From the NCBI RefSeq assembly GCF_008830225.1, contig NZ_WAIE01000001.1, positions 930,001-994,000 of the forward strand: a stretch of DNA of 64,000 nucleotides. Reading direction: 5' to 3'. A program made the position numbers and the translations under genes. A model generated the notes under the pieces. The model had not been told where the DNA came from, ran no database searches, and saw only the letters and a list, made by a program, of their open reading frames with translations. Of this stretch, positions 44,889 through 53,233 are shown in pieces (within the stretch, counting starts at the first letter, position 1; the number at the start of each line of letters is the position of its first letter). The DNA is from Pseudodesulfovibrio senegalensis. GTDB taxonomy: Bacteria > Desulfobacterota > Desulfovibrionia > Desulfovibrionales > Desulfovibrionaceae.

Positions 44889-44891
44889 TAC

Positions 44892-45233
44892 TTATTTGTT
44901 GGATTTCAGCGGCTTGAGTCTCACTGCGGTGCCGTAGCAGGAGTAGTACTTGTCCCCTTCCGGGTGAAAGGCCACGGATTCTCGATAGCCGATGATGGCG
45001 TCCGCATTGACATCGATGGCCTGAGCCATGAGACCGTAAAAGGCGTTGTCGAACGTATAGCTTCGACAGACGATCAGGCCGAAAGCCCCAACAATGTCTC
45101 TGCCCGGAACGGTTTCCGTGGTTACTATCTTGAGTTTGCCCGCCAGATACATGTCTTTGGCCAGCTTGGTGCGCTGGTCGGTTTTCGTATCATCCTTGCT
45201 GACGCGTTTGGGCGAGCCGAAAAGAAGGGCCAT
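44892..45233 (-). CDS. YbjQ/DUF74-family protein
   Basis: This 113-residue protein has the family core VTTETVPGRDIVGAFGLIVC followed by AQAIDVNADAIIGYRE, as in YbjQ, a small pentameric fold annotated as putative heavy-metal binding. A basic N-terminal extension (about 25 residues) precedes it. Function is unproven. Flanked by terminators on both sides, so monocistronic. Confidence 0.82.
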   Translation of the reverse strand: MALLFGSPKRVSKDDTKTDQRTKLAKDMYLAGKLKIVTTETVPGRDIVGAFGLIVCRSYTFDNAFYGLMAQAIDVNADAIIGYRESVAFHPEGDKYYSCYGTAVRLKPLKSNK

Positions 45234-45320
45234 ATGTGATCCTTTGTGTGAACTTTATTGATTTGATTCGCAATATGTATCCCAGATTCCCCTGCAAGGG
45301 CAAGTGGGTTCTCCTCGATA

Positions 45321-45358
45321 ATGCAAAAGGCCGCCCCTAACCGGGACGGCCTTTGCAT
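45321..45358 (-). terminator. terminator of the M16 peptidase gene
   Basis: ATGCAAAAGGCCG pairs with CGGCCTTTGCAT (one bulge) around a 13-base loop, just beyond the stop at 45376 on the minus strand. Confidence 0.75.
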
Positions 45359-45375
45359 TGTATAGCGATTGGGTT

Positions 45376-48027
45376 CTAGGGCAGCACTTTCATGAGATAG
45401 GCCTTGTCCGCATTCAGGTAAGTTCGGGCAAGCTTTTGGATTTGCTGCGGGGTGACGGATTGCGCCTTTTCGATGAGCATGCGCTCATGATCAGTGTCGA
45501 AACCCAGGGTCGTCAACAGGGCTGCCTCCCGGCTGCGGGAAAGCAGGGATTGGTGTTCCTGGTAGTATTCCCCCTTGAGGATGCTTTTGGCCCGGTCCAG
45601 TTCCTTTTGGGGCAGCGGGTCGAGTTCAAGCTCTTTGAGAACCGTTTTGAATCCCTTGAGGGCTTGATCCACCTTGTCCGGGCTGGTGCCGATGTACAGT
45701 GCCATGAGGCCGCCTTCGCGAGCCTGCCAGAGAAAGGAGGTGACCGTGTATCCGAGACCCTGTTTATCGCGCATGTCCCGGAACAGAAGCCCGGATTGAC
45801 CGGCAAGGGCGGCCTTGAGAACGGCCAGTTGTGCCGACGTTTCAAGGTCGGATTTTCCGGGAACCGGGAAGCTCATGACGATGTGTGCCTGGTTGCGTTC
45901 CGGCAGGGACATGTCCTTTTCGCGTGCCGTATTCCATCGCAGCTTGGGGAACGCGTAATTATTGGAGGGATCGGAGTGTGCGGTCGCCACGGCCTTTGCA
46001 AAGTCCTCAATGTTTTTGGCATCAAAATCACCGACAACGGCCATGGTGAAGGGCCTTGTCCGTTGTTTTTCCCAGAACTTGCGGGCATCCGCGGCAGTGA
46101 TTGCGGCAACAGATGCGGGTGTGCCGTCCGAAAGGTAGCTGTAGGGCGCGTCTGCAAAAAGGAACGGGAAAAGGTGGCGGAACATCAGTCCGAGCGGCTG
46201 GTCTTCTCGACGTTTGATGGATGCGATCTGATCTTGACGGGCGCGATCCACTTCTTCCTTGTCCCAGGAAGGCGAAAGAGCCATTTCCTTGAGTAGTGGC
46301 AACACCTTTCCACTGAAACGCGAGGGGTATTTCGCTTCCAGCGCAAAGGTGGTTCTGCCCGCACTTGCGCCGATACTGGCAGCATGGTCGGAAAGGAAAT
46401 CCTCGATTTCGGTTGCGTTCATGCTGGCGGTTCCTCGTGTCAGCACGCTTGCGCTCAAGGCGGCCAATCCCTGCTTGCTGGCGGGAACATCCCCTTCGCC
46501 TCCGGCCCAGTACATGGATAAGGCGGTGTAGGGCAGGGTGGTGTCCGGCATGAGGATGAGCTTGCTGCCATTGGGCAGTGAAACCGTTTTGGAAATTCCG
46601 GTGTCCGTATCAGACTCTTGTTCGGCGCGTTTTTCGGTTTTCCAGATGGCTTTTGTCTGGCCGCTCAGCTTGTCTTCCTTGATGCCGGAATTTTCCGGAG
46701 CAAGAATGGCCGTGGCCAACTGGTCGGGGCGAATGTAGCGACTGAAGAGTTGGCCCATTTCCTTTCTGTCGACATGATTGAGCGCGAAAAGGTAATTCTG
46801 TTCGCTTTGTTCCCCGTCCTCAAAAAGCTGGAAAAATCCGAGCTTGGCGGCCAGCCCGGACAGGGTTTCCTTGGAAAGAAAGAGCGAGTCCTCAAGGTTC
46901 AGGCGTGCGCGTTCGATTTCACGGTCCGAAAAGACGGACGGGGTGAAGGCGGCCATTTCCTGCATCAATTCTTTCCAGAATTCCTGCACCTTGTCCGCGT
47001 CCAGTGTTGCATGAATGTACATGAATCCTGAGCGTTCAAGGGACATGGGAGACATGCCGATGTTGTCCACAAGACGTTTTTCGTATTTGAACTTGCGGTA
47101 GAGGTAGGAGGTTTCATCTCCGCACAATAATTGGGCCAGCATTTCCAGCCCGGCGTTTTGGGCAGCCTTGAGGTCTGGGATGGGGAACGCAGCACCCAGA
47201 TAGACCTTGTTCCATTTGCCTTCGACCACCTTGACGGCCGGACCATGGACCTGCGGCAGAGCAAACGGCTTGGTGGGTATGATGTCCCGGGTATTCCTTT
47301 TTGGCCCCAGCAATCGTTTTGCCTCGGCAATGGCCTTATCAACATCCACGTTGCCCACTATGGTCAACAGCATGGATTGCGGTTGGTAGAATGTATTGAT
47401 GTAGTCGTGAATTTTTTTGGAGGTCAGGCTTTTTACCGTGTCCCGGTAGCCAATGATGGGCCATTCATAGGATGTTCCCTTCCAGATCATGCCCTGAATG
47501 GTTTTGAACAGCCGACTGGAAGGAGTGTCTTCACCCCGTTCCAATTCCGCCAGGACAACCTTTCGTTCACTGGCAAGCTCGTCGGGGTCGATCTTGGCGT
47601 TGAAGGCCATGTCGGAAACAACGTCCATTCCCAGTTGCCATTGGTCGTCGGGAACTTCGACGTAATAGACAGTGTAATCGAAACTGGTGGCTGCGTTCAG
47701 GCTGCCTCCTACGGATTCGATATCCAGCGCGGTCTGTCCGGGCGCCCGTTTGTCTGTTCCCTTGAAAACCATGTGCTCAAGCTGGTGGCTGATGCCTGCC
47801 TGTCCGGGATCTTCATAGGCAGAGCCTGCATGCACATATAGGCGGATGTTGACCAGCGGAAAACGCTTGTCCTGTTTGACCAGGACAGTCAATCCGTTTT
47901 CGAGTTTGACGACATGCGAGTCAGCTTGCTGGGTTTGTTGCGCAGCTTCGGCTTTTGGCGTTGCGCCTGAATTGGTGGCAATGAACATCAGTAGCAGCCC
48001 TGCGAGAGCAAATAGTCTTTTTGCCAT
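45376..48027 (-). CDS. secreted M16-family zinc peptidase (pitrilysin/insulinase type)
   Basis: This 883-residue protein has a signal peptide (about 1-29, ending AEA) and two M16 halves. The N-terminal half carries the inverted zinc motif H81-Q-L-E84-H85 in ISHQLEHMVFKGT, with the third ligand in the VVLAELERGEDTP helix near residue 160. The C-terminal half lacks zinc ligands, as usual. It probably degrades peptides in the periplasm. It is monocistronic, with its own terminator. Confidence 0.92.
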   Translation of the reverse strand: MAKRLFALAGLLLMFIATNSGATPKAEAAQQTQQADSHVVKLENGLTVLVKQDKRFPLVNIRLYVHAGSAYEDPGQAGISHQLEHMVFKGTDKRAPGQTALDIESVGGSLNAATSFDYTVYYVEVPDDQWQLGMDVVSDMAFNAKIDPDELASERKVVLAELERGEDTPSSRLFKTIQGMIWKGTSYEWPIIGYRDTVKSLTSKKIHDYINTFYQPQSMLLTIVGNVDVDKAIAEAKRLLGPKRNTRDIIPTKPFALPQVHGPAVKVVEGKWNKVYLGAAFPIPDLKAAQNAGLEMLAQLLCGDETSYLYRKFKYEKRLVDNIGMSPMSLERSGFMYIHATLDADKVQEFWKELMQEMAAFTPSVFSDREIERARLNLEDSLFLSKETLSGLAAKLGFFQLFEDGEQSEQNYLFALNHVDRKEMGQLFSRYIRPDQLATAILAPENSGIKEDKLSGQTKAIWKTEKRAEQESDTDTGISKTVSLPNGSKLILMPDTTLPYTALSMYWAGGEGDVPASKQGLAALSASVLTRGTASMNATEIEDFLSDHAASIGASAGRTTFALEAKYPSRFSGKVLPLLKEMALSPSWDKEEVDRARQDQIASIKRREDQPLGLMFRHLFPFLFADAPYSYLSDGTPASVAAITAADARKFWEKQRTRPFTMAVVGDFDAKNIEDFAKAVATAHSDPSNNYAFPKLRWNTAREKDMSLPERNQAHIVMSFPVPGKSDLETSAQLAVLKAALAGQSGLLFRDMRDKQGLGYTVTSFLWQAREGGLMALYIGTSPDKVDQALKGFKTVLKELELDPLPQKELDRAKSILKGEYYQEHQSLLSRSREAALLTTLGFDTDHERMLIEKAQSVTPQQIQKLARTYLNADKAYLMKVLP

Positions 48028-48348
48028 ATTGTCACTCCATACTCCTTTGGGAAAACAGGAAACGTGGCGTAGGGTCCAGAGGCCCCCATGATAGTTGTTT
48101 GTTGTGTCAGTCTTGCAAATAACTATTTTTTTCCAAAAGGCAAGCTTTCACATGTGGTATTTTACTCGTTAAGAAAGCGCCAATTGGTTGACTTTATTCC
48201 TGGTATGAAGTGGTGGGGATTTCGTTTTGAAAATGTTGGAAAACAGGCCTTGACAGCCGTGGGGAAATTGGAGCAGGAAAGGGCGAACGGCAGACGGCGA
48301 TTATATAATGTCGGTTTTCAAACAAAGACATTTTCAGGGGATTGAGCA
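48028..48348. other. intergenic region with possible -10 box
   Basis: This gap between two divergent genes has no convincing coding region; an 85-codon frame at 48088-48345 lacks a ribosome site and has no recognisable features. A perfect TATAAT at 48303-48308, inside TATATAATG, lies 40 bases before the small gene at 48349. No matching -35 is seen 16-18 bases before it, although a TTGACA occurs at 48250. Confidence 0.5.
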
Positions 48349-48519
48349 ATGAATCAGGACAGCCGCAAGAATTCGGAATATGTTGTCGGAGCCCAGGAAG
48401 AGGGCCGAGTCTTCACGCCGTATCCCGGTGCTGACGAGAAATATGAAGACGGCAATGACTGGCGAATTTACAACCCCGACAAATACCGTGACCCGAACTG
48501 GTCTCCTGACAAGGAATAG
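48349..48519 (+). CDS. small acidic protein, 56 residues, function unknown
   Basis: ATG 48349, with AGGGG eleven bases upstream, opens a frame of 56 codons. The product is very hydrophilic and acidic, rich in Tyr, Asp, Pro and Asn (VFTPYPGADEKYEDGNDWRI, ending DPNWSPDKE). A TATAAT box precedes it and a strong terminator follows 21 bases after the stop, so it looks like a genuine one-gene transcript. I do not recognise a family. Confidence 0.65.
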   Translation: MNQDSRKNSEYVVGAQEEGRVFTPYPGADEKYEDGNDWRIYNPDKYRDPNWSPDKE

Positions 48520-48540
48520 CCGCTAAAGTTCCGATTTTTC

Positions 48541-48566
48541 AAGGGCAATTTTGTTGCCCTTTTTTC
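48541..48566 (+). terminator. Rho-independent terminator
   Basis: The stem AAGGGCAA pairs with TTGCCCTT around a five-base loop, followed by six T. It ends the small gene at 48349-48519. Confidence 0.9.
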
Positions 48567-48637
48567 TTGACTTATTAATAGTAATAGTTATTATTAACAT
48601 AAGTCAGTTGAGAGAATCAGGGAACCAAGGAGGAACT

Positions 48638-48982
48638 ATGGGTAGCCTGAGAGAATACAGGAATCTGGACATAGATTGGAACATGACTCCCGAAGATGCA
48701 GTGACCATGTACCTTGAGTGGGGAAACAATTCCTGGCATGCCGACCATCGGCCCGTCACTTCCAAGGCTGATTTCAGTAATTATTTCGTGGTATATGCCT
48801 GGGATGACAACCCCAAGGTCATGCTCATCAGGCGCAATTCGGAAGAAGCTCGGGAATTGGTTGTACTCGACCTTCCTGAGAAGATTGGAAGACGTTTTCT
48901 CGAGTCCGTAAGCCACCTCAAGGGAGTATATGCTCCCAACCAGGAAGTGCGTGAGTGGCTGGAGACACAGATGGACGTCTAA
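48638..48982 (+). CDS. conserved small protein, 114 residues, function unknown
   Basis: ATG 48638 follows AAGGAGG (seven bases) and begins MGSLREYRNLDIDWNMTPED. The product is soluble, with an alpha/beta look (FSNYFVVYAWDDNPKVMLIR) and no membrane segment or catalytic motif that I know. From memory it resembles a highly expressed Desulfovibrio hypothetical family, but I cannot confirm that. TTGACT at 48567-48572 followed by an AT-rich stretch may be its promoter. A terminator follows. Confidence 0.7.
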   Translation: MGSLREYRNLDIDWNMTPEDAVTMYLEWGNNSWHADHRPVTSKADFSNYFVVYAWDDNPKVMLIRRNSEEARELVVLDLPEKIGRRFLESVSHLKGVYAPNQEVREWLETQMDV

Positions 48983-49003
48983 AAAGCTCAACAGAGTGAT
49001 TCA

Positions 49004-49040
49004 AAAGGGGAAGGCAGCGTGGCTGTCTTTCCCTTTTTTT
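49004..49040 (+). terminator. Rho-independent terminator
   Basis: A stem with small mismatches (AAAGGGGAAGGCAGC with GCTGTCTTTCCCTTT) is followed by a long T run to 49040. Confidence 0.85.
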
Positions 49041-49140
49041 CTGGAAAACATGCGTGTTGGGTACCGAAGCACAGTTATTCCATTCCCTCCTTGCGAATTG
49101 TATTTTTTCCGGTTATTTCCCATTGTTCCAAGGAGTTTTT

Positions 49141-50319
49141 ATGCCAAATACATATGCAAGCAGAATGGGGACGGTGCATCGTTCCTTTATTCGGGAAATT
49201 CTCAAGGTCACTGCTGACCCTTCCATCATATCCTTTGCGGGCGGTTTGCCCAATCCCCGGATGTTTCCGGTGGAGGCCATGAAGGAGGCCGCGGTTTCGG
49301 TTCTGGGCACGAGCGGCCCTGCTTCCCTGCAGTATTCCACCACCGAAGGGGACCCTGTGCTTCGGGAGTTTATTGCCGGGCGGTATTCGAAAACCAAGAA
49401 TCTTTCGGTCACGCCGGATGATTTGATTGTTACCACCGGATCTCAGCAATGCCTGGATCTTGTGGGTAAGGTTTTTTTGAACAAGGGTGACAAGGTCGTT
49501 ATTGAAAGTCCCGGATATCTGGGGGCCATTCAGTCGTTCTCCCTGTTTGAACCAGAGTTCGTGGCCGTCCCGCTGGAATCCGACGGCCCTGATCTGCAAC
49601 GGCTGGAAGAGGCGTTTGCCGATGGCGCAAAGGTCTTTTACGCCGTACCCAATTTTCAGAATCCGTCCGGCCTGAGTTACAGCCTGGAAAAGCGTCGGGC
49701 TGTTGCCAAGCTTTTGGACAAGTACGGCGTTCTCTTTGTTGAGGATGATCCCTATGGCGAGTTGCGTTTTAAGGGCGAACATCTGCCCACGGTACATTCC
49801 CTGCAAAAAAAGCCGGGCATTTTACTTGGTTCCTTTTCCAAAATTGCGGCTCCGGGATTTCGGATCGGTTGGCTCGTGGCTTCGGGTGAGCGGCGTGACA
49901 AGCTGATCATCGCCAAGCAGGCTGCGGATTTGCACACAAGCACAGTGACCCAGGCGGTCATGCGGGAATATGTGCTGAATAATGATGTGGAAGAGCATAT
50001 CAGGCATATTTGCGAAGTCTATGGTTCCCATCGTGACGTCATGGTTGCAATGATCGACGAATATTTTCCGGATACCGTGGAAACCACACGGCCGGACGGC
50101 GGAATGTTTTTGTGGGTCACCTTGCCGAAAGGGTGTTCCTCCATGGAGTTGTTCGACAAGGCCATTGAAAGAAAAGTGGCATTTGTACCCGGCAAGCCGT
50201 TTTATACGGACGGCGGCGGGGAAAACACTCTGAGACTCAATTTTTCCAATGCGGAACCGGATCGTATTGAAGAGGGAATCAAGCGGCTGGCTGAAAGTAT
50301 CAGAGAGTTTGTGCGTTAA
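49141..50319 (+). CDS. PLP-dependent aminotransferase, class I/II
   Basis: This 392-residue enzyme resembles the 2-aminoadipate/aromatic aminotransferase (LysN/MocR C-domain) group: ISFAGGLPNPRMFP, LQYSTTEGDPVLREFIA, VTTGSQQCLDL, VEDDPYGELRF and the PLP lysine in LGSFSKIAAPGFRIGW. There is no N-terminal DNA-binding domain. It transfers amino groups from aromatic or branched amino acids or aminoadipate; the substrate is not readable. ATG 49141 has AAGGAG seven bases upstream; the longer frame from 49054 overlaps the terminator region. Confidence 0.9.
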   Translation: MPNTYASRMGTVHRSFIREILKVTADPSIISFAGGLPNPRMFPVEAMKEAAVSVLGTSGPASLQYSTTEGDPVLREFIAGRYSKTKNLSVTPDDLIVTTGSQQCLDLVGKVFLNKGDKVVIESPGYLGAIQSFSLFEPEFVAVPLESDGPDLQRLEEAFADGAKVFYAVPNFQNPSGLSYSLEKRRAVAKLLDKYGVLFVEDDPYGELRFKGEHLPTVHSLQKKPGILLGSFSKIAAPGFRIGWLVASGERRDKLIIAKQAADLHTSTVTQAVMREYVLNNDVEEHIRHICEVYGSHRDVMVAMIDEYFPDTVETTRPDGGMFLWVTLPKGCSSMELFDKAIERKVAFVPGKPFYTDGGGENTLRLNFSNAEPDRIEEGIKRLAESIREFVR

Positions 50320-50348
50320 TTCGATCAGAGATAAATCGAGGAGGCTGC

Positions 50349-52055
50349 ATGTCTCAACATGTTGTTGTTATCGGCGGTGTTGCGCTGGGCCCCAAGACCG
50401 CTTGCAGATTCAAGCGACTTGAGCCGGGGGCCAAGGTTACCATGCTTGATCAGAGTGATGTGATATCCTACGGCGGGTGCGGTATTCCGTATTATGTTTC
50501 CGGCGATGTCTCGGATGCTGAAGAGTTGTGCACCACAAGTTTTCACATGGTTCGGGATGTGCCGTTTTTTGATGAGATCAAGGGCGTGGATGTCATGACC
50601 CGCACTCGGGCCGAGTCCATCGACCGAGCCGCAAAGAAAGTGCAGTATACGAACCTTGCCACCGGGGAAAAAGGCGAATTGAGCTACGACAAGCTTGTCA
50701 TTGCCACCGGTGCGACCCCTCGACGCATGAATCTTCCGGGCGAAGACCTGCCGGGCGTGCATTATGTTTCCACACCCCATGATGCGGAGCGTATTCGCCA
50801 GTCCATTTCCAAGGGACAGATCGGCAAGGCGGTCATCATCGGTGCCGGATTCATCGGCCTGGAGATGGCCGAGGCCCTGACCGACATGTGGGGAGTTGAG
50901 ACTACGGTCATTGAAATATTCGATCAGATCATGCCTCGGCTTGTGAGCCCGACATTGGCGACCATGGGGCGCAAGCACATGGAAGAGCAGGGCGTGGTGT
51001 TTCGCATGGGTGAATCCGTCAAGGCCATTGAAGGTGACGGAAAGGTGCAGCGGGTAGTCACGGACAAGGGCGTTCTGGAAGCCGATTGTGTTATCGTTTC
51101 CGTGGGGGTTGTGCCGTGTGACGACGTTGCCCGCGAGGCCGGCATAGAATGCCACGAGCGTGGCGGCATCCTCGTTGACGACCACATGCGCACCAATGAC
51201 CCCGATGTGTATTCGGGGGGCGACTGCGCCATCATCAGGAATCATATCACCGGGCAGCCCCTTTTCCTGCCGTTGGGTTCCATGGCCAACCGGCAGGGAC
51301 GTGTTATCGGCAATAATCTGGCTGACGGCGACAGTCGTTTCCCGGCTGCGGTGGGATCGTTTGTGGTCAAGCTTTTTGAAACCTCCCTTGCCGGTACGGG
51401 CCTGAGCCTTGAAGCCGCCGAACAGGCTGGGTTCGATGCCTTCAGCGTGATGCTTGTTCAGCTGGACAGGGCTCATTTTTACCCAACCAAGGAACTCATG
51501 AATCTGGAATTGGTCGTGGAGCGGGGTACCCGCCGTGTGCTGGGAATTCAGGGTTTTGGCAGTTCCGGGGATGCCATGGTCGGACGGATCAACACGGTTG
51601 CCGCAGCATTGCATTTTGATGCCACCATTGACGACATCAGCAATTTGGAACTGGCCTATTCGCCGCCCTTTGCCTCTGCCATGGATATCCTCAACACCGT
51701 TGCCAATATGGCGGATAATGTGTTGCGCGAAATCAACCGCGGCGTTGGACCCGAGGAATTCGAAAAGTTCTGGGCCGCACGTGAAGACGGTGAGTATTGC
51801 TTCATTGATTGTCGTGAAGCAGGAGATGCCAAACCGTATATGGAACGCAATCCTGAGCATTGGCACAACGTGCCGCAGGGCGAGATATACAAGCGTCTCG
51901 ACGAGATTCCCGAGGACAAGACCTGCGTTTTGGTATGCAATACGGGCGCGCGTTCGTATGAGGCCCAGATCATGCTGACGCACAAGGGCCGCAAGAATGT
52001 CGTCAATATCCACGGCGGAATGGCTTCACTCAAGAAATATGGAATAGAGCTTTAG
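50349..52055 (+). CDS. CoA-disulfide reductase/polysulfide reductase with C-terminal rhodanese domain
   Basis: This 568-residue flavoprotein has an FAD-binding N-terminus, the redox-active Cys C44 in SYGGCGIPYYVSG, an NAD loop (VIIGAGFIGLEMAEAL near 160) and a dimerisation domain. A C-terminal rhodanese domain carries its persulfide Cys at C530 (VCNTGARSYEA). Such CoADR-Rhd fusions reduce polysulfide or CoA-persulfide with NAD(P)H, fitting sulfur metabolism. The usual GXGXXG of the FAD fold reads GGVALG. It follows the aminotransferase by 29 bases. Confidence 0.9.
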   Translation: MSQHVVVIGGVALGPKTACRFKRLEPGAKVTMLDQSDVISYGGCGIPYYVSGDVSDAEELCTTSFHMVRDVPFFDEIKGVDVMTRTRAESIDRAAKKVQYTNLATGEKGELSYDKLVIATGATPRRMNLPGEDLPGVHYVSTPHDAERIRQSISKGQIGKAVIIGAGFIGLEMAEALTDMWGVETTVIEIFDQIMPRLVSPTLATMGRKHMEEQGVVFRMGESVKAIEGDGKVQRVVTDKGVLEADCVIVSVGVVPCDDVAREAGIECHERGGILVDDHMRTNDPDVYSGGDCAIIRNHITGQPLFLPLGSMANRQGRVIGNNLADGDSRFPAAVGSFVVKLFETSLAGTGLSLEAAEQAGFDAFSVMLVQLDRAHFYPTKELMNLELVVERGTRRVLGIQGFGSSGDAMVGRINTVAAALHFDATIDDISNLELAYSPPFASAMDILNTVANMADNVLREINRGVGPEEFEKFWAAREDGEYCFIDCREAGDAKPYMERNPEHWHNVPQGEIYKRLDEIPEDKTCVLVCNTGARSYEAQIMLTHKGRKNVVNIHGGMASLKKYGIEL

Positions 52056-52102
52056 CGATCCTTGTTATTTGTTCTTGTATCTGGTGTCGAATGTCATGTA
52101 AT

Positions 52103-52140
52103 AAAACACCCGTGTCCGGTTTTCTCGGCACGGGTGTTTA
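52103..52140 (+). terminator. Rho-independent terminator after CoADR-Rhd
   Basis: AAACACCCGTG pairs with CACGGGTGTTT around a 12-base loop. It separates the CoADR-Rhd gene from the response regulator gene 22 bases later. Confidence 0.85.
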
Positions 52141-52161
52141 ACTGCAAGCCCAGGTGAGCGA

Positions 52162-52557
52162 ATGCGTTTTCTGATTGTTGACGACGACGAGTCTATCCAT
52201 CTTTATCTACAAGGAATACTGGCTCCGTTTGCAGAGTGCGACGCAGCTTATTCCGGTGAAGTCGCTGTAGATTTTTTTCTTCAGGCCCATGAGGAAAAAC
52301 GTCCATATGATGTTGTTTTCATGGATATCCTCATGCCTGAAATGGATGGTCACAAAACTGCGGAGTTATTGCGTAGGGAGGAGGCCAAGTTGGGTGTCGC
52401 TGAGAGCGAACAATTTACTCTGGTGATGATTACTTCGTTGGTGGACAACAGAAATGTGAGTCGTGCGTTTTTTAATACCTTTGCCTCCTGTTATATTGTC
52501 AAACCGTTCGACAAGGAAAAGGTTTTGGACGAGTTGCAGGCCAACATGATTATTTGA
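52162..52557 (+). CDS. single-domain response regulator (CheY-like)
   Basis: This 131-residue receiver domain has the acidic pocket (LIVDDDES), phosphorylated Asp D55 in FMDILMPEMDG, the Thr/Ser position (MITSL) and the Lys of VKPFDKE. There is no output domain, and no kinase lies nearby. The start is ATG 52162. The partner is unknown. Confidence 0.92.
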   Translation: MRFLIVDDDESIHLYLQGILAPFAECDAAYSGEVAVDFFLQAHEEKRPYDVVFMDILMPEMDGHKTAELLRREEAKLGVAESEQFTLVMITSLVDNRNVSRAFFNTFASCYIVKPFDKEKVLDELQANMII

Positions 52558-52567
52558 CGGCAGCATT

Positions 52568-52626
52568 CCCGCAACGCACGACAGCGCCCGGTTCACCTCG
52601 AACCGGGCGCTGTCGTGCGTTGCGGG
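52568..52626. terminator. 27-bp perfect inverted repeat between convergent genes
   Basis: Arms 52568-52594 and 52600-52626 are perfectly complementary over 27 bases with a five-base loop (ACCTC). It lies between the response regulator stop (52557) and the minus-strand MarR stop (52634). It is presumably a bidirectional terminator, but the T run is poor on both sides and the arms are far longer than usual. Confidence 0.7.
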
Positions 52627-52633
52627 GGCTTTG

Positions 52634-53131
52634 TTATATGCAGGCCAGTCCGGCGCTGAGCTTGTCCAGGATGTTGCGGAGCATGGTGCGTTCCTCGGGC
52701 GAGAATTCCCGCATCATGGTTGCTACCCGTTCATAGTAGTCTGGCAGGATGGTGTAGATGGCATCCTCGCCTTCGGGCGTCAGGCTGACCATTTTTACAC
52801 GCCGGTCATCGGGGGCTATTTTCCGTTTTACCAGACCGTCCTTGACCAGTGTATCCAGAACGCCGGTCATCGTGGCATTGGTGACCCCCGTCCCTTTTGC
52901 CAGCTCTGATGGTGTCCAGCCTTCGCTGCGTCTGGAAAGCAGTATAAGTATGAAGAAGCGTCGCTGGGAGATATTGTATTTGGCAAGCAGGGAATTCAGC
53001 CATGTTTCCACATCCGACGCGACGCGCATGGTTTGCAGGAAACACATTTGTGCGGGCACATCCAACTGCGGAAAACGCTCGGTGTAGCGCTCAAGCAATT
53101 CCTCGTCAGGAAGATCGTATAATTCCAGCAT
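52634..53131 (-). CDS. MarR-family transcriptional regulator
   Basis: This 165-residue protein has the MarR winged helix (TPSELAKGTGVTNATMTGVL), the wing with the DDRR motif (KRKIAPDDRRVKMVSLTPEG), and flanking dimer helices. CGGAG precedes ATG 53131. It is upstream-isolated from the peptide transporter operon by a terminator; its target is unknown. TTGACA on the minus strand (53182-53187) may be its -35. Confidence 0.93.
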   Translation of the reverse strand: MLELYDLPDEELLERYTERFPQLDVPAQMCFLQTMRVASDVETWLNSLLAKYNISQRRFFILILLSRRSEGWTPSELAKGTGVTNATMTGVLDTLVKDGLVKRKIAPDDRRVKMVSLTPEGEDAIYTILPDYYERVATMMREFSPEERTMLRNILDKLSAGLACI

Positions 53132-53207
53132 GAAGAAACTCCGGGTTGTTAGGATACCAAGTAAAATGACGGGGCGGGGTGTGTCAAGTTGCTGTCTTCC
53201 AAAGCAA

Positions 53208-53227
53208 ACCGCCCCTTTCGGGGCGGT
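53208..53227 (-). terminator. terminator of the peptide ABC operon
   Basis: ACCGCCCC pairs with GGGGCGGT around TTTC. On the minus strand it follows the last transporter gene (stop at 53234) and is trailed by TTTGCTTT. Confidence 0.8.
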
Positions 53228-53233
53228 GTATAC

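Larger units (their letters stand above)
44546..44891. other. intergenic region with transposase remnant
   Basis: This 346-base gap lies between aroC and the ybjQ-like gene. Its middle part encodes the end of an ISL3 transposase (annotated separately), and its right end holds the terminator of the ybjQ-like gene. In the first 120 bases I see no gene. I could not identify intact IS ends or a target duplication. Confidence 0.6.

Noticed and set aside
48250-48308. TTGACA (48250) and TATAAT (48303) as one promoter
   Set aside because: They are 47 bases apart, far beyond the allowed spacer, so they cannot form one promoter.
50325-52013. 562-codon minus-strand frame opposite the CoADR-rhodanese gene
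   Set aside because: Shadow of a gene whose redox cysteines and domains are all in place.
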